A stretch of 64,000 nucleotides of DNA from the NCBI GenBank assembly GCA_016787565.1, contig JAEUUG010000003.1, positions 62,001 to 126,000 on the forward strand. Reading direction: 5' to 3'. Numbering within the stretch: the first letter of the stretch is position 1; every line of letters starts with the position of its first letter. The DNA comes from Cyclobacteriaceae bacterium (lineage in GTDB: Bacteria; Bacteroidota; Bacteroidia; Cytophagales; Cyclobacteriaceae). Below the pieces are notes generated by a model. The model saw only the letters and a list, made by a program, of their open reading frames with translations. It had not been told where the DNA came from and did not search any database. The translations under genes and the position numbers were made by a program. Shown one piece after another: positions 43,920 through 52,827 of this stretch.

Positions 43920-43952
43920 AAAAAAAACCGCCCTGAAGAGAGTCAGAGCGGT
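43920..43952 (-). terminator. Terminator of the 155-residue unknown gene
   Basis: On the minus strand ACCGCTCTGA pairs with TCAGGGCGGT (one mismatch, loop of six bases), followed by at least seven T residues. It lies 30 bases beyond the stop of the gene at 43982-44449. Confidence 0.75.
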
Positions 43953-43981
43953 CTTACCTAACCTAAACCTACGAGAAAATT

Positions 43982-44449
43982 TTAGTGCAAAACGATACGT
44001 GATCGGCCGGCTTCGAGTACAGCATAGTTTTTCAAATTTTTAAATGTTTCAGCATCTAATGCTTCGGAAGCGGTTCCTGAATTTTCAGGGGAGAAGTTGC
44101 CGTGCTGTAGCCACCACTTTTTAGCATTCTCACGTGCGGTTTGCTTATCGATGTTTTCAAAGAGATTAATGCATGAATCGGAAATCATCCAGGGCTTGCC
44201 AACATTGCTGTATTTTTCAAAGATCATGCTGCGCATCTGTGTGCCACTGGATTGGTTTTTAAAATGCGACACGGTGTAAGAAACGGTTTCAGGCTCTGTC
44301 ATGATCATATCCCAATACTTTTTTGATGCAATAATTTGCGCTGTCGTTAACAGATAGCCATAACCGGATTCAATGGGTTCCCTCGTAATCGGGCAGCGTG
44401 CTTTAAGTTCCGGTTTCTTTTTGCCGAAGAGGTTTTCAAGGAAGGCCAT
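43982..44449 (-). CDS. Cytoplasmic protein of unknown function (155 aa)
   Basis: A 155-residue protein with no signal peptide or membrane segment. It starts MAFLENLFGKKKPELKARCP and has a Cys-Pro-Ile-Thr motif, and the end reads NYAVLEAGRSRIVLH. Composition and length are even and codon use resembles its neighbours, so it is a real gene. I do not recognise the family or a motif that would give function. It is preceded by a 198-base region and has its own terminator, so it is monocistronic. A small CTGTAC/GTACAG inverted repeat lies upstream near 44610, possibly an operator. Confidence 0.7.
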   Translation of the reverse strand: MAFLENLFGKKKPELKARCPITREPIESGYGYLLTTAQIIASKKYWDMIMTEPETVSYTVSHFKNQSSGTQMRSMIFEKYSNVGKPWMISDSCINLFENIDKQTARENAKKWWLQHGNFSPENSGTASEALDAETFKNLKNYAVLEAGRSRIVLH

Positions 44450-44647
44450 AGTACTGAATTTTTAGTTTTGCGTTTCGATTCACCTCATTAGATACTCGCC
44501 AACGGGTGAATAGTTGCATATAAGACTAAAAAAAGTAATAAAAAGTTACAGATGGTCCCAAACACGATATAAACGCGCATGGAGGTATGGAGCAAAAGTA
44601 AACTGTACGTTTCTGTACAGCACACTGTTCAGAAATTAAGCGCCATG

Positions 44648-46081
44648 TTAAAGTTTCTGCGGGCTAGTTGATTTTTTTAACTTCTCGTAGTTAGTAAAAA
44701 ACTCATCCAGTTTTTCAATAGGTATTTTCTTGGCGATAATTTTCTTTTTGTCGTCTAGCACATACAAGGTTGGTGTTGTTATAGCATCATATAAATCCTG
44801 ATAAGGGCCTACGTATGTTCTCGGGCCATTAACGGTAATCCATTTCATGTTCATTTCTTTTATATAATCCTTCATTTTTGCCATCGAGCTATCAGCGTTT
44901 ACGGCATACACTTCTACATTGTGCTTTGTTTTGTATTTCGTGTAGAAATCAACCAGTTTGGGTGTTTCTTTTTTGCAGTGGCCGCAGTCAGGATCATAAA
45001 TGAACAAGATGGTATACTTGCTTTTAATATCATACATCGATCGGGGTTTCAGGTTGCTATCCTGCATGATCAGGTTAGCACCGGTCTGGCCGATCAAACT
45101 TTTACGCAGCCTGTCGGCATGCTCTTTCAGATTTTTCTTCAAACTCGCGTTAGCCCAGAAATCCATCTGTCCCGAACCAAAGTAGGTATCATAAAGTCTT
45201 ACGAATACTTCGTCTAATCCCATGATCTCCGGATTCTGGTACTTCAGCATATTAACCCATACAGAATACTTATAAGTCTCCTGATTCTTCTTTGATTTTT
45301 CAACGATGCGATGGATGGCTTTCATGGCCGAGTCGGCCTGTGGGGCATAGAGTTTATCGATATACTCATTTATTTTTTCGCTGTAGATGGGACGGGGCAT
45401 CCGGATGAGTGCGTCATCACTTAAATCGAAATTGTCAAAAAAGTGTTCGCGGAAATACCGTAGCTGAAAAGCTGAATCAATGGAGCCGTCTGCTTTTTTG
45501 GGTGGATCAGGTACGATGATGGATTTGTTAGCCTTAAAAATTTTCGCAGTCAGCGTGTTCGGATAGCGTGCAATGATATCGTCCTGGTAAGCTTTTACTT
45601 TTTCATCGATTTTGGTAAAACCTTCTCGCGCATCTTTCTTCTGATCATCCTTCAGGGTGCTGTCCTGAATATTTTTCAGGAATGGCTCGGCTTCTTTATG
45701 GCGCTCCATATTGAAGATCATGTTTTCAAAAAACAGTTTATTGTCAACATCACCCGTTACTTTCATGTTTTTAACATAATCGCTGGTGTTGGTTTCCAAT
45801 GAAAAACGTTGCACATCGCTCACGACCAGTTCAACAATGCGGGTACGATTCAAAACTAAAAAGTAAACACCCTTGGGCAGGGCCTGTTTGCCATCGAATA
45901 CAAAATCGCCTTTACTGTTAACCTTAGCCGTGTCCTTTACAAAGGTGCTTTCCCCATAATAATAGCCCAGGTACGCTGTGGTATCACGAAGACCTTCAAC
46001 ATGAAAGCGGATGCTGTAGCCGGATTGAGCCAGCATGCTGATGGCAGAAAATAGCAATACAATAAAAAACAGGTGACGCAT
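44648..46081 (-). CDS. TlpA-like thiol-disulfide protein with DUF4369 and DUF5106 regions
   Basis: A 477-residue exported protein (signal peptide about 1-18). The N-terminal beta domain resembles DUF4369 (YSIRFHVEGLRDTTAYLGYY, KGDFVFDG). The middle helical part resembles DUF5106. The C-terminal thioredoxin domain begins FIYDPDCGHCKKETPKL with the active CGHC at 366-369. This is a common Bacteroidota periplasmic architecture for disulfide reduction or cytochrome maturation. It diverges from gldA across 177 bases and has a good -7 element at 46185-46192. The active-site CGHC is intact, so it is probably redox-active. Confidence 0.85.
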   Translation of the reverse strand: MRHLFFIVLLFSAISMLAQSGYSIRFHVEGLRDTTAYLGYYYGESTFVKDTAKVNSKGDFVFDGKQALPKGVYFLVLNRTRIVELVVSDVQRFSLETNTSDYVKNMKVTGDVDNKLFFENMIFNMERHKEAEPFLKNIQDSTLKDDQKKDAREGFTKIDEKVKAYQDDIIARYPNTLTAKIFKANKSIIVPDPPKKADGSIDSAFQLRYFREHFFDNFDLSDDALIRMPRPIYSEKINEYIDKLYAPQADSAMKAIHRIVEKSKKNQETYKYSVWVNMLKYQNPEIMGLDEVFVRLYDTYFGSGQMDFWANASLKKNLKEHADRLRKSLIGQTGANLIMQDSNLKPRSMYDIKSKYTILFIYDPDCGHCKKETPKLVDFYTKYKTKHNVEVYAVNADSSMAKMKDYIKEMNMKWITVNGPRTYVGPYQDLYDAITTPTLYVLDDKKKIIAKKIPIEKLDEFFTNYEKLKKSTSPQKL

Positions 46082-46184
46082 GATTAGAATAATTTCAGGT
46101 GCGAATTTCGGAATTTAAGCGTTCTTGTCAACGGCAATTAATGGGCCGTGTTTTCGTTTGGTAACAGTACTTTACCTTGACGCG

Positions 46185-46216
46185 CAAAGATAACGACAAA
46201 AATTCTACCGGCTCAG
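46185..46216 (-). promoter_or_regulatory. Predicted promoter of the TlpA-like gene
   Basis: On the minus strand TATCTTTG (complement at 46185-46192) is a perfect -7 match. A CTG instead of TTG lies 21 bases upstream (46214-46216). The ATG is 104 bases downstream, giving a moderately long leader. Confidence 0.45.
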
Positions 46217-46220
46217 GGTA

Positions 46221-46248
46221 TTGCACTGGGCACTTTACCTTACTTTTG
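46221..46248 (+). promoter_or_regulatory. Predicted promoter of gldA
   Basis: TTG at 46221-46223, a short 17-base spacer, then a perfect TACTTTTG at 46241-46248. The ATG follows only 10 bases later, so the message would have almost no leader. The spacing is shorter than usual, so this is tentative. Confidence 0.4.
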
Positions 46249-46258
46249 TCGGCTTACT

Positions 46259-47185
46259 ATGTCGCTAAATATTCATCATTTAACCCGGATTTACGGACTG
46301 CAAAAGGCAGTAGATGATATTTCGTTCTCCGTTGACGAAGGTGAGATTGTTGGTTTTCTGGGGCCAAACGGGGCAGGAAAATCAACTACCATGAAGATTG
46401 CAACTACCTATCTGCCACCGACATCAGGAACCGTTACCGTAGGCGGATTTGATGTGGCTACACAGGCCATGCAAGTGAAACAGATAACCGGTTACCTTCC
46501 GGAGCACAACCCGCTTTATCTCGATCTATTTGTGCATGAATACCTTCGGTTTGTCGGCAAACTTTATGGCATTCGGGGTGACAGGCTGAAGAAACGTGTT
46601 GGGGAAATGATTGAACTTTGTGGTTTATCGCGTGAGCAAAACAAACGGATAGAGGAGCTCTCGAAGGGCTATCGGCAGCGCGTAGGGCTGGCCCAGGCTT
46701 TACTTCACGACCCCCAGGTTTTGATTCTCGATGAACCCACCACAGGGCTTGATCCAAATCAGATTTTAGAAATACGGAAACTCATCAAAGCGATCAGCGT
46801 AAACAAGACCGTGATTTTTTCCACACACATTATGCAGGAGGTTCAGGCGTTGTGCGATCGTGTGGTGATCATTAACCGCGGTAAGATTGCAGCCGATGAC
46901 AAATTGGAAAACATTTTGAAAGGAAGCGGGGCAGAAGTTGTTGTTCTTGTTGAGTTTGAAGGTAACGTCACGGTTGATGACCTTCAGGCATTGAAAGGAG
47001 CTAAAGCTGTGAGCGCCACAGGCGATAAAACGTTTCGTGTGGTAGCAGAATCAGGAGTAGATTTGCGACCTGAAATTTTTCGATTTGCGGCCGATAAGCA
47101 GTTGTCGTTAGTCGGTTTAAGGCAGGAAGAGTATACTATGGAAAAGATTTTCAGAGAACTGACCAGCCAGGAGGGCGTTGTATGA
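46259..47185 (+). CDS. gldA: Gliding motility ABC transporter ATPase GldA
   Basis: A 308-residue ABC ATPase. The Walker A motif is GPNGAGKST near residues 34-42, the signature is LSKGYRQRVGLAQ, and Walker B is VLILDEPTTGLDPNQ. It is the ATPase of the GldA-GldF-GldG transporter needed for gliding in several Flavobacteria. The C-terminal third (about 220-308) is the GldA-type extension. Its stop overlaps the gldF start by four bases (ATGA). It is translated in a tight four-gene order with gldF, gldG and a DUF4340 gene, followed by dnaN. Confidence 0.94.
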   Translation: MSLNIHHLTRIYGLQKAVDDISFSVDEGEIVGFLGPNGAGKSTTMKIATTYLPPTSGTVTVGGFDVATQAMQVKQITGYLPEHNPLYLDLFVHEYLRFVGKLYGIRGDRLKKRVGEMIELCGLSREQNKRIEELSKGYRQRVGLAQALLHDPQVLILDEPTTGLDPNQILEIRKLIKAISVNKTVIFSTHIMQEVQALCDRVVIINRGKIAADDKLENILKGSGAEVVVLVEFEGNVTVDDLQALKGAKAVSATGDKTFRVVAESGVDLRPEIFRFAADKQLSLVGLRQEEYTMEKIFRELTSQEGVV

Positions 47186-47910
47186 TTCAGGTTCTAAAAA
47201 AAGAATTCAACAGTTTTCTAAATTCGCTGATTGCATACATCGTGATTGGTGTTTTTCTTACTGGCATCGGGTTGCTGATGTGGGTGTTTCCGGAAACTTC
47301 CGTTTTGGAATATGGGTATGCCGATATGGACACACTTTTCTCGTTGGGTCCTTATGTTTTCATTTTCCTGATACCAGCCATTACCATGCGCAGTTTTTCA
47401 GAAGAGAAGAAAGCGGGTACGCTGGAACTTCTTTTCACCAAACCCCTCACTGACTGGGATATTCTTTTAGGAAAATACTTCGCCAGTTTTTTTCTTGTAC
47501 TGGTGGCACTTTTTCCAACCGTCATCTACTATTATGCCGTCTATTCCCTGGGCAATCCTGTTGGTAATATCGACACGCCTGGTGTTATCGGCTCGTATCT
47601 GGGATTGATTTTATTGGGCGGTGTTTTTTGTTCAATTGGTATTCTGGCTTCTTCCATTACACCCAACCAAATTATTGCGTTTATTGTAGCAGCCTTTCTT
47701 TGTTTTATCCTGTTTACAGGGTTCAATGAGATAGCTTCCCTGAATGTCTGGTCATCGAATGTCTTACTGGTTAAACAACTGGGCATTGACTATCACTACA
47801 CATCCCTGAGCAAAGGATTAGTTGATAGTAGGGATGTGGTTTATTTCTTCAGTGTAGCATTTGTGATGTTACTGATCACACGCATCATCATGGGGTCGCG
47901 GTCATGGTAA
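47182..47910 (+). CDS. gldF: Gliding motility ABC permease GldF
   Basis: A 242-residue ABC-2 type inner-membrane permease with six helices. It begins MIQVLKKEFNSFLNSLIAYI, contains IPAITMRSFSEEKKAGTLELLFTKP in the region after the second helix (as in NosY-like and GldF proteins), and ends with a short basic tail MGSRSW. It forms the channel with GldA and GldG. It overlaps gldA by four bases and gldG by seven bases, so translation of the three is coupled. Confidence 0.93.
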   Translation: MIQVLKKEFNSFLNSLIAYIVIGVFLTGIGLLMWVFPETSVLEYGYADMDTLFSLGPYVFIFLIPAITMRSFSEEKKAGTLELLFTKPLTDWDILLGKYFASFFLVLVALFPTVIYYYAVYSLGNPVGNIDTPGVIGSYLGLILLGGVFCSIGILASSITPNQIIAFIVAAFLCFILFTGFNEIASLNVWSSNVLLVKQLGIDYHYTSLSKGLVDSRDVVYFFSVAFVMLLITRIIMGSRSW

Positions 47911-49586
47911 ACTGGAAGAGTAAAAAAACTGGCGATCTGCTGCTGTTTGCGAATGGCCTGGTATTCGTGATGCTTGTGAATCTGCTGTCTTCTTTATTTT
48001 TTTTCCGACTTGACCTGACCGAGGAGAAGCGATACTCCATTAAAAAACCAACACAGGATATTCTCAATCAACTGGATGATGATGTTTACATGGAAGTGTA
48101 CCTCGATGGTGAGTTGAATGCACCCTTCCGCAGGTTTCAAAAGTCCATTCGCGAAACACTGGAAGAGTTCAGAATTTACACTAATAATAAAATTCATTAC
48201 ACCTTCATTGATCCATCGTTGGCGAAGAGTCAGAAAGCACAATCTGAATTCATGTCTGAGTTGGCATCCAAAGGCATTCAACCTACCAATGTGATTGGCA
48301 ATAAAGACGGACAGCGGATAGAAAAAATTGTTTTTCCGGGTGTACTGATATCGTATTCCGGATTGGAAAGCGGGGTGATGTTATTAAAGGGCAGTTCAGC
48401 CAGTTCATCGGAAGAAAAAATTAATCAATCCATTGAGGGAATTGAATTTGAGCTGGCGAATGCCTTGTACAAGATGGTGAACACCGATCCCAAGCGCATC
48501 GGACTGTTGACTGGACATGGTGAGTTGAGTAACCTGGAAGTGGCAGCCTTCACGAGTGCCCTTGCGGAAGTTTATGATGTTGCGCCTGTTTCATTACAAG
48601 ATGATCATCTCGATCGCTTTGCTGCCTTACTTATTGCAAAACCGAAAACAACATTTTCGCCACTTGATAAATATCAGCTCGATCAGTTCATCATGCGGGG
48701 AGGACGCGTTATGTTTTTGCTCGATAAACTGGATGCCAGCATGGACAGCGCATCGCGTGAGGATTATTTTGCCTTTCCGTATAACCTTGGGTTGGACGAT
48801 CTGCTTTATAAATATGGTGTGCGAATAAACGTTGATCTGATTCAGGACAGAAATTCGGCCATGTACCCGGTTATCACCGGAGAGGTGGGTGGCAAACCAC
48901 AGATGCAACTGATGCCATGGCCTTACTTCCCACTCATCAATCGCTACGCTGATCATCCGATCACCCGCAATCTTGATGCTGTAACAACAAAATTTGTAAG
49001 CAGTATTGACTCGGTGAAAGCACCGGGAATAAAAAAGACACCATTGCTATTTACTTCGGAGGTTTCCCGCACCCTGGTGGCACCGGTAAAGGTGAGCATC
49101 AACGAACTCAGGAGAACTGTAAAAGAAAGTGATTTTGCTTCGCCCTTTATTCCTGTCGGTTATTTACTGGAAGGTAAATTCTCTTCACTTTTTAAGAATC
49201 GGTTTTTGCCGGAAGGGGCAGCATCGTCAACTTTTCGGGAAGCGGGTGTGGATTCAAAAATTATTGTGTTTGCTGATGGTGATCTGGCGGCAAATGTTGT
49301 TAATCCGCGCAGCGGGCAGCCTCAGGCAATGGGCTTCGATCCTTTTGTTAAGTATACATTTGCCAATAAAGATTTATTGATGAACGCAGTGGCTTATCTG
49401 ACAGAGGATAACGGATTGATTCACACCCGAAACAAAGAGGTGAAAATCAGACCCCTCAATAAGCAGAAACTTACGGATGAACGCTTCATCTGGCAGGTGG
49501 TGAACCTCGCGTTACCCATTATCGCATTGATTGCCTTTGGTGTGATTCGGTCCATTCTTCGCAACAGGAGATTTGCTAAATTCTGA
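47904..49586 (+). CDS. gldG: Gliding motility protein GldG
   Basis: A 560-residue protein with an N-terminal transmembrane helix (about 13-32), a large periplasmic ABC-transporter auxiliary domain (about 40-500), and a second helix near 533-553. It shows typical GldG sequence, such as SSLFFFRLDLTEEKRYSIKKP after the first helix and RIGLLTGHGELSN in the middle. It is part of the gldA-F-G complex in gliding Bacteroidota. Its ATG overlaps the end of gldF, and a two-base gap separates it from the next gene. Confidence 0.93.
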   Translation: MVNWKSKKTGDLLLFANGLVFVMLVNLLSSLFFFRLDLTEEKRYSIKKPTQDILNQLDDDVYMEVYLDGELNAPFRRFQKSIRETLEEFRIYTNNKIHYTFIDPSLAKSQKAQSEFMSELASKGIQPTNVIGNKDGQRIEKIVFPGVLISYSGLESGVMLLKGSSASSSEEKINQSIEGIEFELANALYKMVNTDPKRIGLLTGHGELSNLEVAAFTSALAEVYDVAPVSLQDDHLDRFAALLIAKPKTTFSPLDKYQLDQFIMRGGRVMFLLDKLDASMDSASREDYFAFPYNLGLDDLLYKYGVRINVDLIQDRNSAMYPVITGEVGGKPQMQLMPWPYFPLINRYADHPITRNLDAVTTKFVSSIDSVKAPGIKKTPLLFTSEVSRTLVAPVKVSINELRRTVKESDFASPFIPVGYLLEGKFSSLFKNRFLPEGAASSTFREAGVDSKIIVFADGDLAANVVNPRSGQPQAMGFDPFVKYTFANKDLLMNAVAYLTEDNGLIHTRNKEVKIRPLNKQKLTDERFIWQVVNLALPIIALIAFGVIRSILRNRRFAKF

Positions 49587-49588
49587 AC

Positions 49589-50524
49589 ATGCAGGAGAAA
49601 AGAAATTTACGCCTACTTATTACGCTTATCACGCTGCTGCTGATCACGACAGGTGTGTTTTTTATCAGCGGAAGAAAGCAAACGCCTGTTGTTGATAAAA
49701 AACTTTTTGCGGTAGATGATTTAAAATCCATTGATCGGGTTCTGCTGGAATCGAAGTCAGGCAACGTTGAGTTACAGTACAATGGTTCACGCTGGCGTGT
49801 GAATAATCAATACGATGCTGATCGCGATATGATTGATGTCTTATTTGCAACACTTGAGCAAGCCGAACCTAAACGTCCTGTAGCATCAGCACTCGCTGAC
49901 TCGGTTGGAAAAGCGCTGCAAACTGACGGTGTCAACGTTTCTCTCTTTATTGGTGACAAGCTTCAGCAAAACTTTTTAGCCGGAGGCAATGACGTGAAAA
50001 CACAAGCTTTTTTCAGAAGAGCGGATGAGCCCACTTCATACCTGATGGTCATTCCGGGATACCGGGTATATGTTTCGGGCATATTTGAATTGAATGAAGG
50101 CGGTTGGCGCGATAAGTATGTGTTCGGGTTTAACTGGCGGAATTTTCAAGGAATGGAAATTACTTTCCCGGCATATCCCAAGGATGATTTTCGTATCGCT
50201 CAAGATAAAGACTATTTTGGCATTCCAGGAATTACCCAGGTTGATACGACCCGGCTGAATAATTTCATCGATGCCATCTCACTCCTGACCGTGGATGAGT
50301 ATGTTATTTCTAATCCAGTAACCGACAGTCTTAAAAAGCTTCCGCCCACCATGACCATCCGTGTGAAGGACATCGCGAACCGCGAATATGCGTTGCATCT
50401 CTTTTTGGCACCGGGTCAAAAAACCTCGGTAACCGGACTTTTGAATGACCGTGATGGCGTTCGCTTTGATTCGCGTAAAATTGAACCAATTTTAAAACCC
50501 AGGGAATTTTTTAAGCAGAAATAG
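49589..50524 (+). CDS. DUF4340 domain protein, gldG-linked
   Basis: A 311-residue protein with one N-terminal transmembrane helix (about 8-25) and a periplasmic DUF4340 domain made of beta-rich repeats, including VDDLKSIDRVLLESKSGNVE and RWRVNNQYDADRDMI. DUF4340 proteins are commonly encoded beside GldG-type auxiliary proteins. It begins two bases after gldG, so it belongs to the same operon and probably to the same envelope complex. The biochemical role is unknown. Confidence 0.85.
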   Translation: MQEKRNLRLLITLITLLLITTGVFFISGRKQTPVVDKKLFAVDDLKSIDRVLLESKSGNVELQYNGSRWRVNNQYDADRDMIDVLFATLEQAEPKRPVASALADSVGKALQTDGVNVSLFIGDKLQQNFLAGGNDVKTQAFFRRADEPTSYLMVIPGYRVYVSGIFELNEGGWRDKYVFGFNWRNFQGMEITFPAYPKDDFRIAQDKDYFGIPGITQVDTTRLNNFIDAISLLTVDEYVISNPVTDSLKKLPPTMTIRVKDIANREYALHLFLAPGQKTSVTGLLNDRDGVRFDSRKIEPILKPREFFKQK

Positions 50525-50617
50525 CACCGATTTTCCCTGATTTTAGATTAAAAAGCCAGATTTTATTATTCGGTTTTCTTTATAACTTTACCCCGCTATA
50601 CAAACCACTATTCACGA

Positions 50618-51742
50618 ATGAAGTTCATTGTTAATTCTGCTTATCTGCTTAAGCAACTCTCGAATATTAATGGTGTTATCACCACCAATCCTGTCGTACC
50701 CATTTTAGAAAACTTTTTGTTTGAACTCGAAAAGGGAGGCCTGACGGTAACAGCATCCGATCTTCAAACCTCTATGATTACAGAGTTGCAGGTTGAATCA
50801 AAAGAAAAGGGAAGCATTGCGGTGCCTGCCCGTATTTTACTCGATACCCTTAAAAATCTTCCCGAGCAACCCGTTACATTTTCAATTGATGACTCGACTT
50901 ATAGCATCGAGATTATTTCGGACAATGGACGGTATAAGTTGGCGGGGGAGAATGCGACCGATTTCCCCAAGGTGCCGGTTGTCTCCAACGATTATACGGC
51001 TGAGATTTCATCTGAAGTTTTAGCGCGTGCTATCAATAATACCATTTTTGCCACCAGCAATGATGAGCTTCGTCCGGCCATGACCGGGGTGTACGTGAAC
51101 CTTGGAGACAAGAACACAACGTTTGTAGCCACCGATGGACATCGGTTAGTACGGTACCGTAGAACAGATGTGAAGTCTGACAACGGAACGTCCATCATTA
51201 TCCCGCGCAAGGCGTTAAACCTGTTGAAGGCAACACTTCCCACTGAAAATACCGAGGTTAGTTTGAACTTCAACTTGTCGAACGCCTACTTTAAGTTCGG
51301 AAACATCAAAATGATTTGCCGCCTTATTGATGAGCGTTTCCCTGATTATGATAACGTTATTCCTTCTGGTAATAACATTAAGATGACCATTGAACGTGGC
51401 GACTTCCTGGGAGCCCTGAAACGGATATCCATCTATGCCAATAAAACAACGCATCAGGTACGCTTAAAAATAACCGGCAGTGAACTACAGATATCTGCTG
51501 AGGACCTTGATTTCTCCAACGAAGCGAATGAGCGCTTATCCTGTGAACATGAGGGTGAGGATATTGAGATTGGCTTTAATGCGAAGTTCCTGGTGGAAAT
51601 GCTCACCAACATGGATTCCGATCAGATTAAGTTAACCATGTCGGCACCCAATAAAGCAGGGGTACTGTTGCCTGCCGAAAAAGATAAGAGCGAGGATATT
51701 CTGATGCTGGTGATGCCGGTAATGTTGAATCAGTACGTTTAA
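50618..51742 (+). CDS. dnaN: DNA polymerase III beta subunit (sliding clamp)
   Basis: A 374-residue clamp with the three repeated domains of DnaN. It starts MKFIVNSAYLLKQLSNINGV, has VPILENFLFEL near 28-38 and the conserved ATDGHRLVRY near 165-174, and ends with the conserved MLVMPVML. The clamp gives the replicative polymerase processivity. It lies 93 bases after the gld genes with an incomplete promoter match (TAACTTTA at 50583), so it may be transcribed partly from the gld operon. No dnaA or recF is nearby, so this is not an origin region. Confidence 0.97.
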   Translation: MKFIVNSAYLLKQLSNINGVITTNPVVPILENFLFELEKGGLTVTASDLQTSMITELQVESKEKGSIAVPARILLDTLKNLPEQPVTFSIDDSTYSIEIISDNGRYKLAGENATDFPKVPVVSNDYTAEISSEVLARAINNTIFATSNDELRPAMTGVYVNLGDKNTTFVATDGHRLVRYRRTDVKSDNGTSIIIPRKALNLLKATLPTENTEVSLNFNLSNAYFKFGNIKMICRLIDERFPDYDNVIPSGNNIKMTIERGDFLGALKRISIYANKTTHQVRLKITGSELQISAEDLDFSNEANERLSCEHEGEDIEIGFNAKFLVEMLTNMDSDQIKLTMSAPNKAGVLLPAEKDKSEDILMLVMPVMLNQYV

Positions 51743-51768
51743 CAGATTCTTCAAATCTCGTAACTCAT

Positions 51769-52233
51769 ATGAAGTCGTTAGTATTAGGTTTTATGCTCCT
51801 TCTCGGAGGATTGGTTGTTCATGGACAACAGGCTGAATATTTTTTGGCGTATCATCAATCGACCGCACGGACAACAATCAGTCCGATGCTTTTAAAAAGT
51901 GAGTCCGTGTTTCAGGACGGCTTCAAAATTCCCGGGGAGCGGATGAAGAGAACCGGGTCAACGCTCACGGTTATCGGTGGAGCACTTTTTATTGGCGGCA
52001 TTATTTTAACTTCTCAAGGCAGTACGGAATATGATCCATACACTGGATATGAAGTAGCTGATGAAAAACTTGCGCTTGGTGTAACCATGTTAGTAGTTGG
52101 TACTGGTATGTTGGTACCCGGAATTATTTTCTGGTCGAAAGGAGCTAAAAAATACAATCGATATATGGAACAGCAGCAAAGCTTGTCGTTCAAAGTTCGG
52201 GGACCAGCCCTGTCATTAGCCTATCGGTTTTAA
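51769..52233 (+). CDS. Membrane protein of unknown function (154 aa)
   Basis: A 154-residue protein with an N-terminal signal (about 1-19, ending VHG|Q) and two hydrophobic segments, TVIGGALFIGGIILTSQG (about 66-83) and LGVTMLVVGTGMLVPGIIFW (about 104-123). A conserved-looking basic SKGAKKYNRY follows. No family is recognised; it resembles other short Bacteroidota membrane proteins of unknown function. It lies 26 bases after dnaN and its last four bases overlap the convergent phosphodiesterase. Confidence 0.65.
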   Translation: MKSLVLGFMLLLGGLVVHGQQAEYFLAYHQSTARTTISPMLLKSESVFQDGFKIPGERMKRTGSTLTVIGGALFIGGIILTSQGSTEYDPYTGYEVADEKLALGVTMLVVGTGMLVPGIIFWSKGAKKYNRYMEQQQSLSFKVRGPALSLAYRF

Positions 52234-52736
52234 ATTAGAGCGCCTCGCTTACCCAGTTCAATTACCTCCATGTTTTTTATCTCAGAAGATTCTATGTCAA
52301 ATCGTACGAGGGTTTTGATGTGGTGAAATCCCTGGTTTCCGGCTGCTCCCGGATTGAGGTAAAGCATGTTGTTGCATTGTGGATCGCGTTTGATGCGCAA
52401 GATGTGCGAGTGACCGCAGATTAAAAGATCGGGAATCTTATTTTTCAGCAGTTTCTTTACACGCGGATTGTAGTTTGGGGGAGTTCCCCCGATATGCGTC
52501 ATCCAGACCGAAATACCTTCCATTGAAAACCAAAGGTCTTCGGGAAAAACGTTCCGTATTTCAACATCATCAATATTGCCATACACAGCACGGAAAGGTT
52601 TGAAAGCTTGTAATTGGTTCACCACATCTATGTTTCCAATATCTCCGGCATGCCAGATTTCATCGCAATTTTTAAAATGCTCAAAAACAGCAGGGTCAAG
52701 GTGGCTGTGTGTATCAGAAAGTAAGCCGATTTTCAT
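52230..52736 (-). CDS. Metallophosphoesterase (YfcE/MJ0936 family)
   Basis: A 168-residue calcineurin-like phosphoesterase. The metal-binding motifs are GLLSDTHSHLD (4-14), IWHAGDIGN (31-39), YGNIDD and LLICGHSHI (about 107-115). It hydrolyses phosphodiesters, perhaps of nucleotides, in the cytoplasm. There is no signal peptide. It is convergent with the small membrane gene, overlapping by four bases, and divergent from the DUF3857 gene. Confidence 0.93.
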   Translation of the reverse strand: MKIGLLSDTHSHLDPAVFEHFKNCDEIWHAGDIGNIDVVNQLQAFKPFRAVYGNIDDVEIRNVFPEDLWFSMEGISVWMTHIGGTPPNYNPRVKKLLKNKIPDLLICGHSHILRIKRDPQCNNMLYLNPGAAGNQGFHHIKTLVRFDIESSEIKNMEVIELGKRGALI

Positions 52737-52827
52737 ACTTGCGTCCTAGGCTGGATGATGCGTATTACAAAACATTTTTGAATATGTATTTTTTTATTCT
52801 AATTGCCGAAGCTTACTCCGTTAGCAT

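Noticed and set aside
44586-44678. 30-codon plus-strand frame upstream of the unknown 155-residue gene
   Set aside because: Overlaps the TlpA-like gene end and has no supporting signal.
50618-51742. Replication origin near dnaN
   Set aside because: No dnaA gene, no cluster of DnaA boxes and no AT-rich origin pattern was seen around it.
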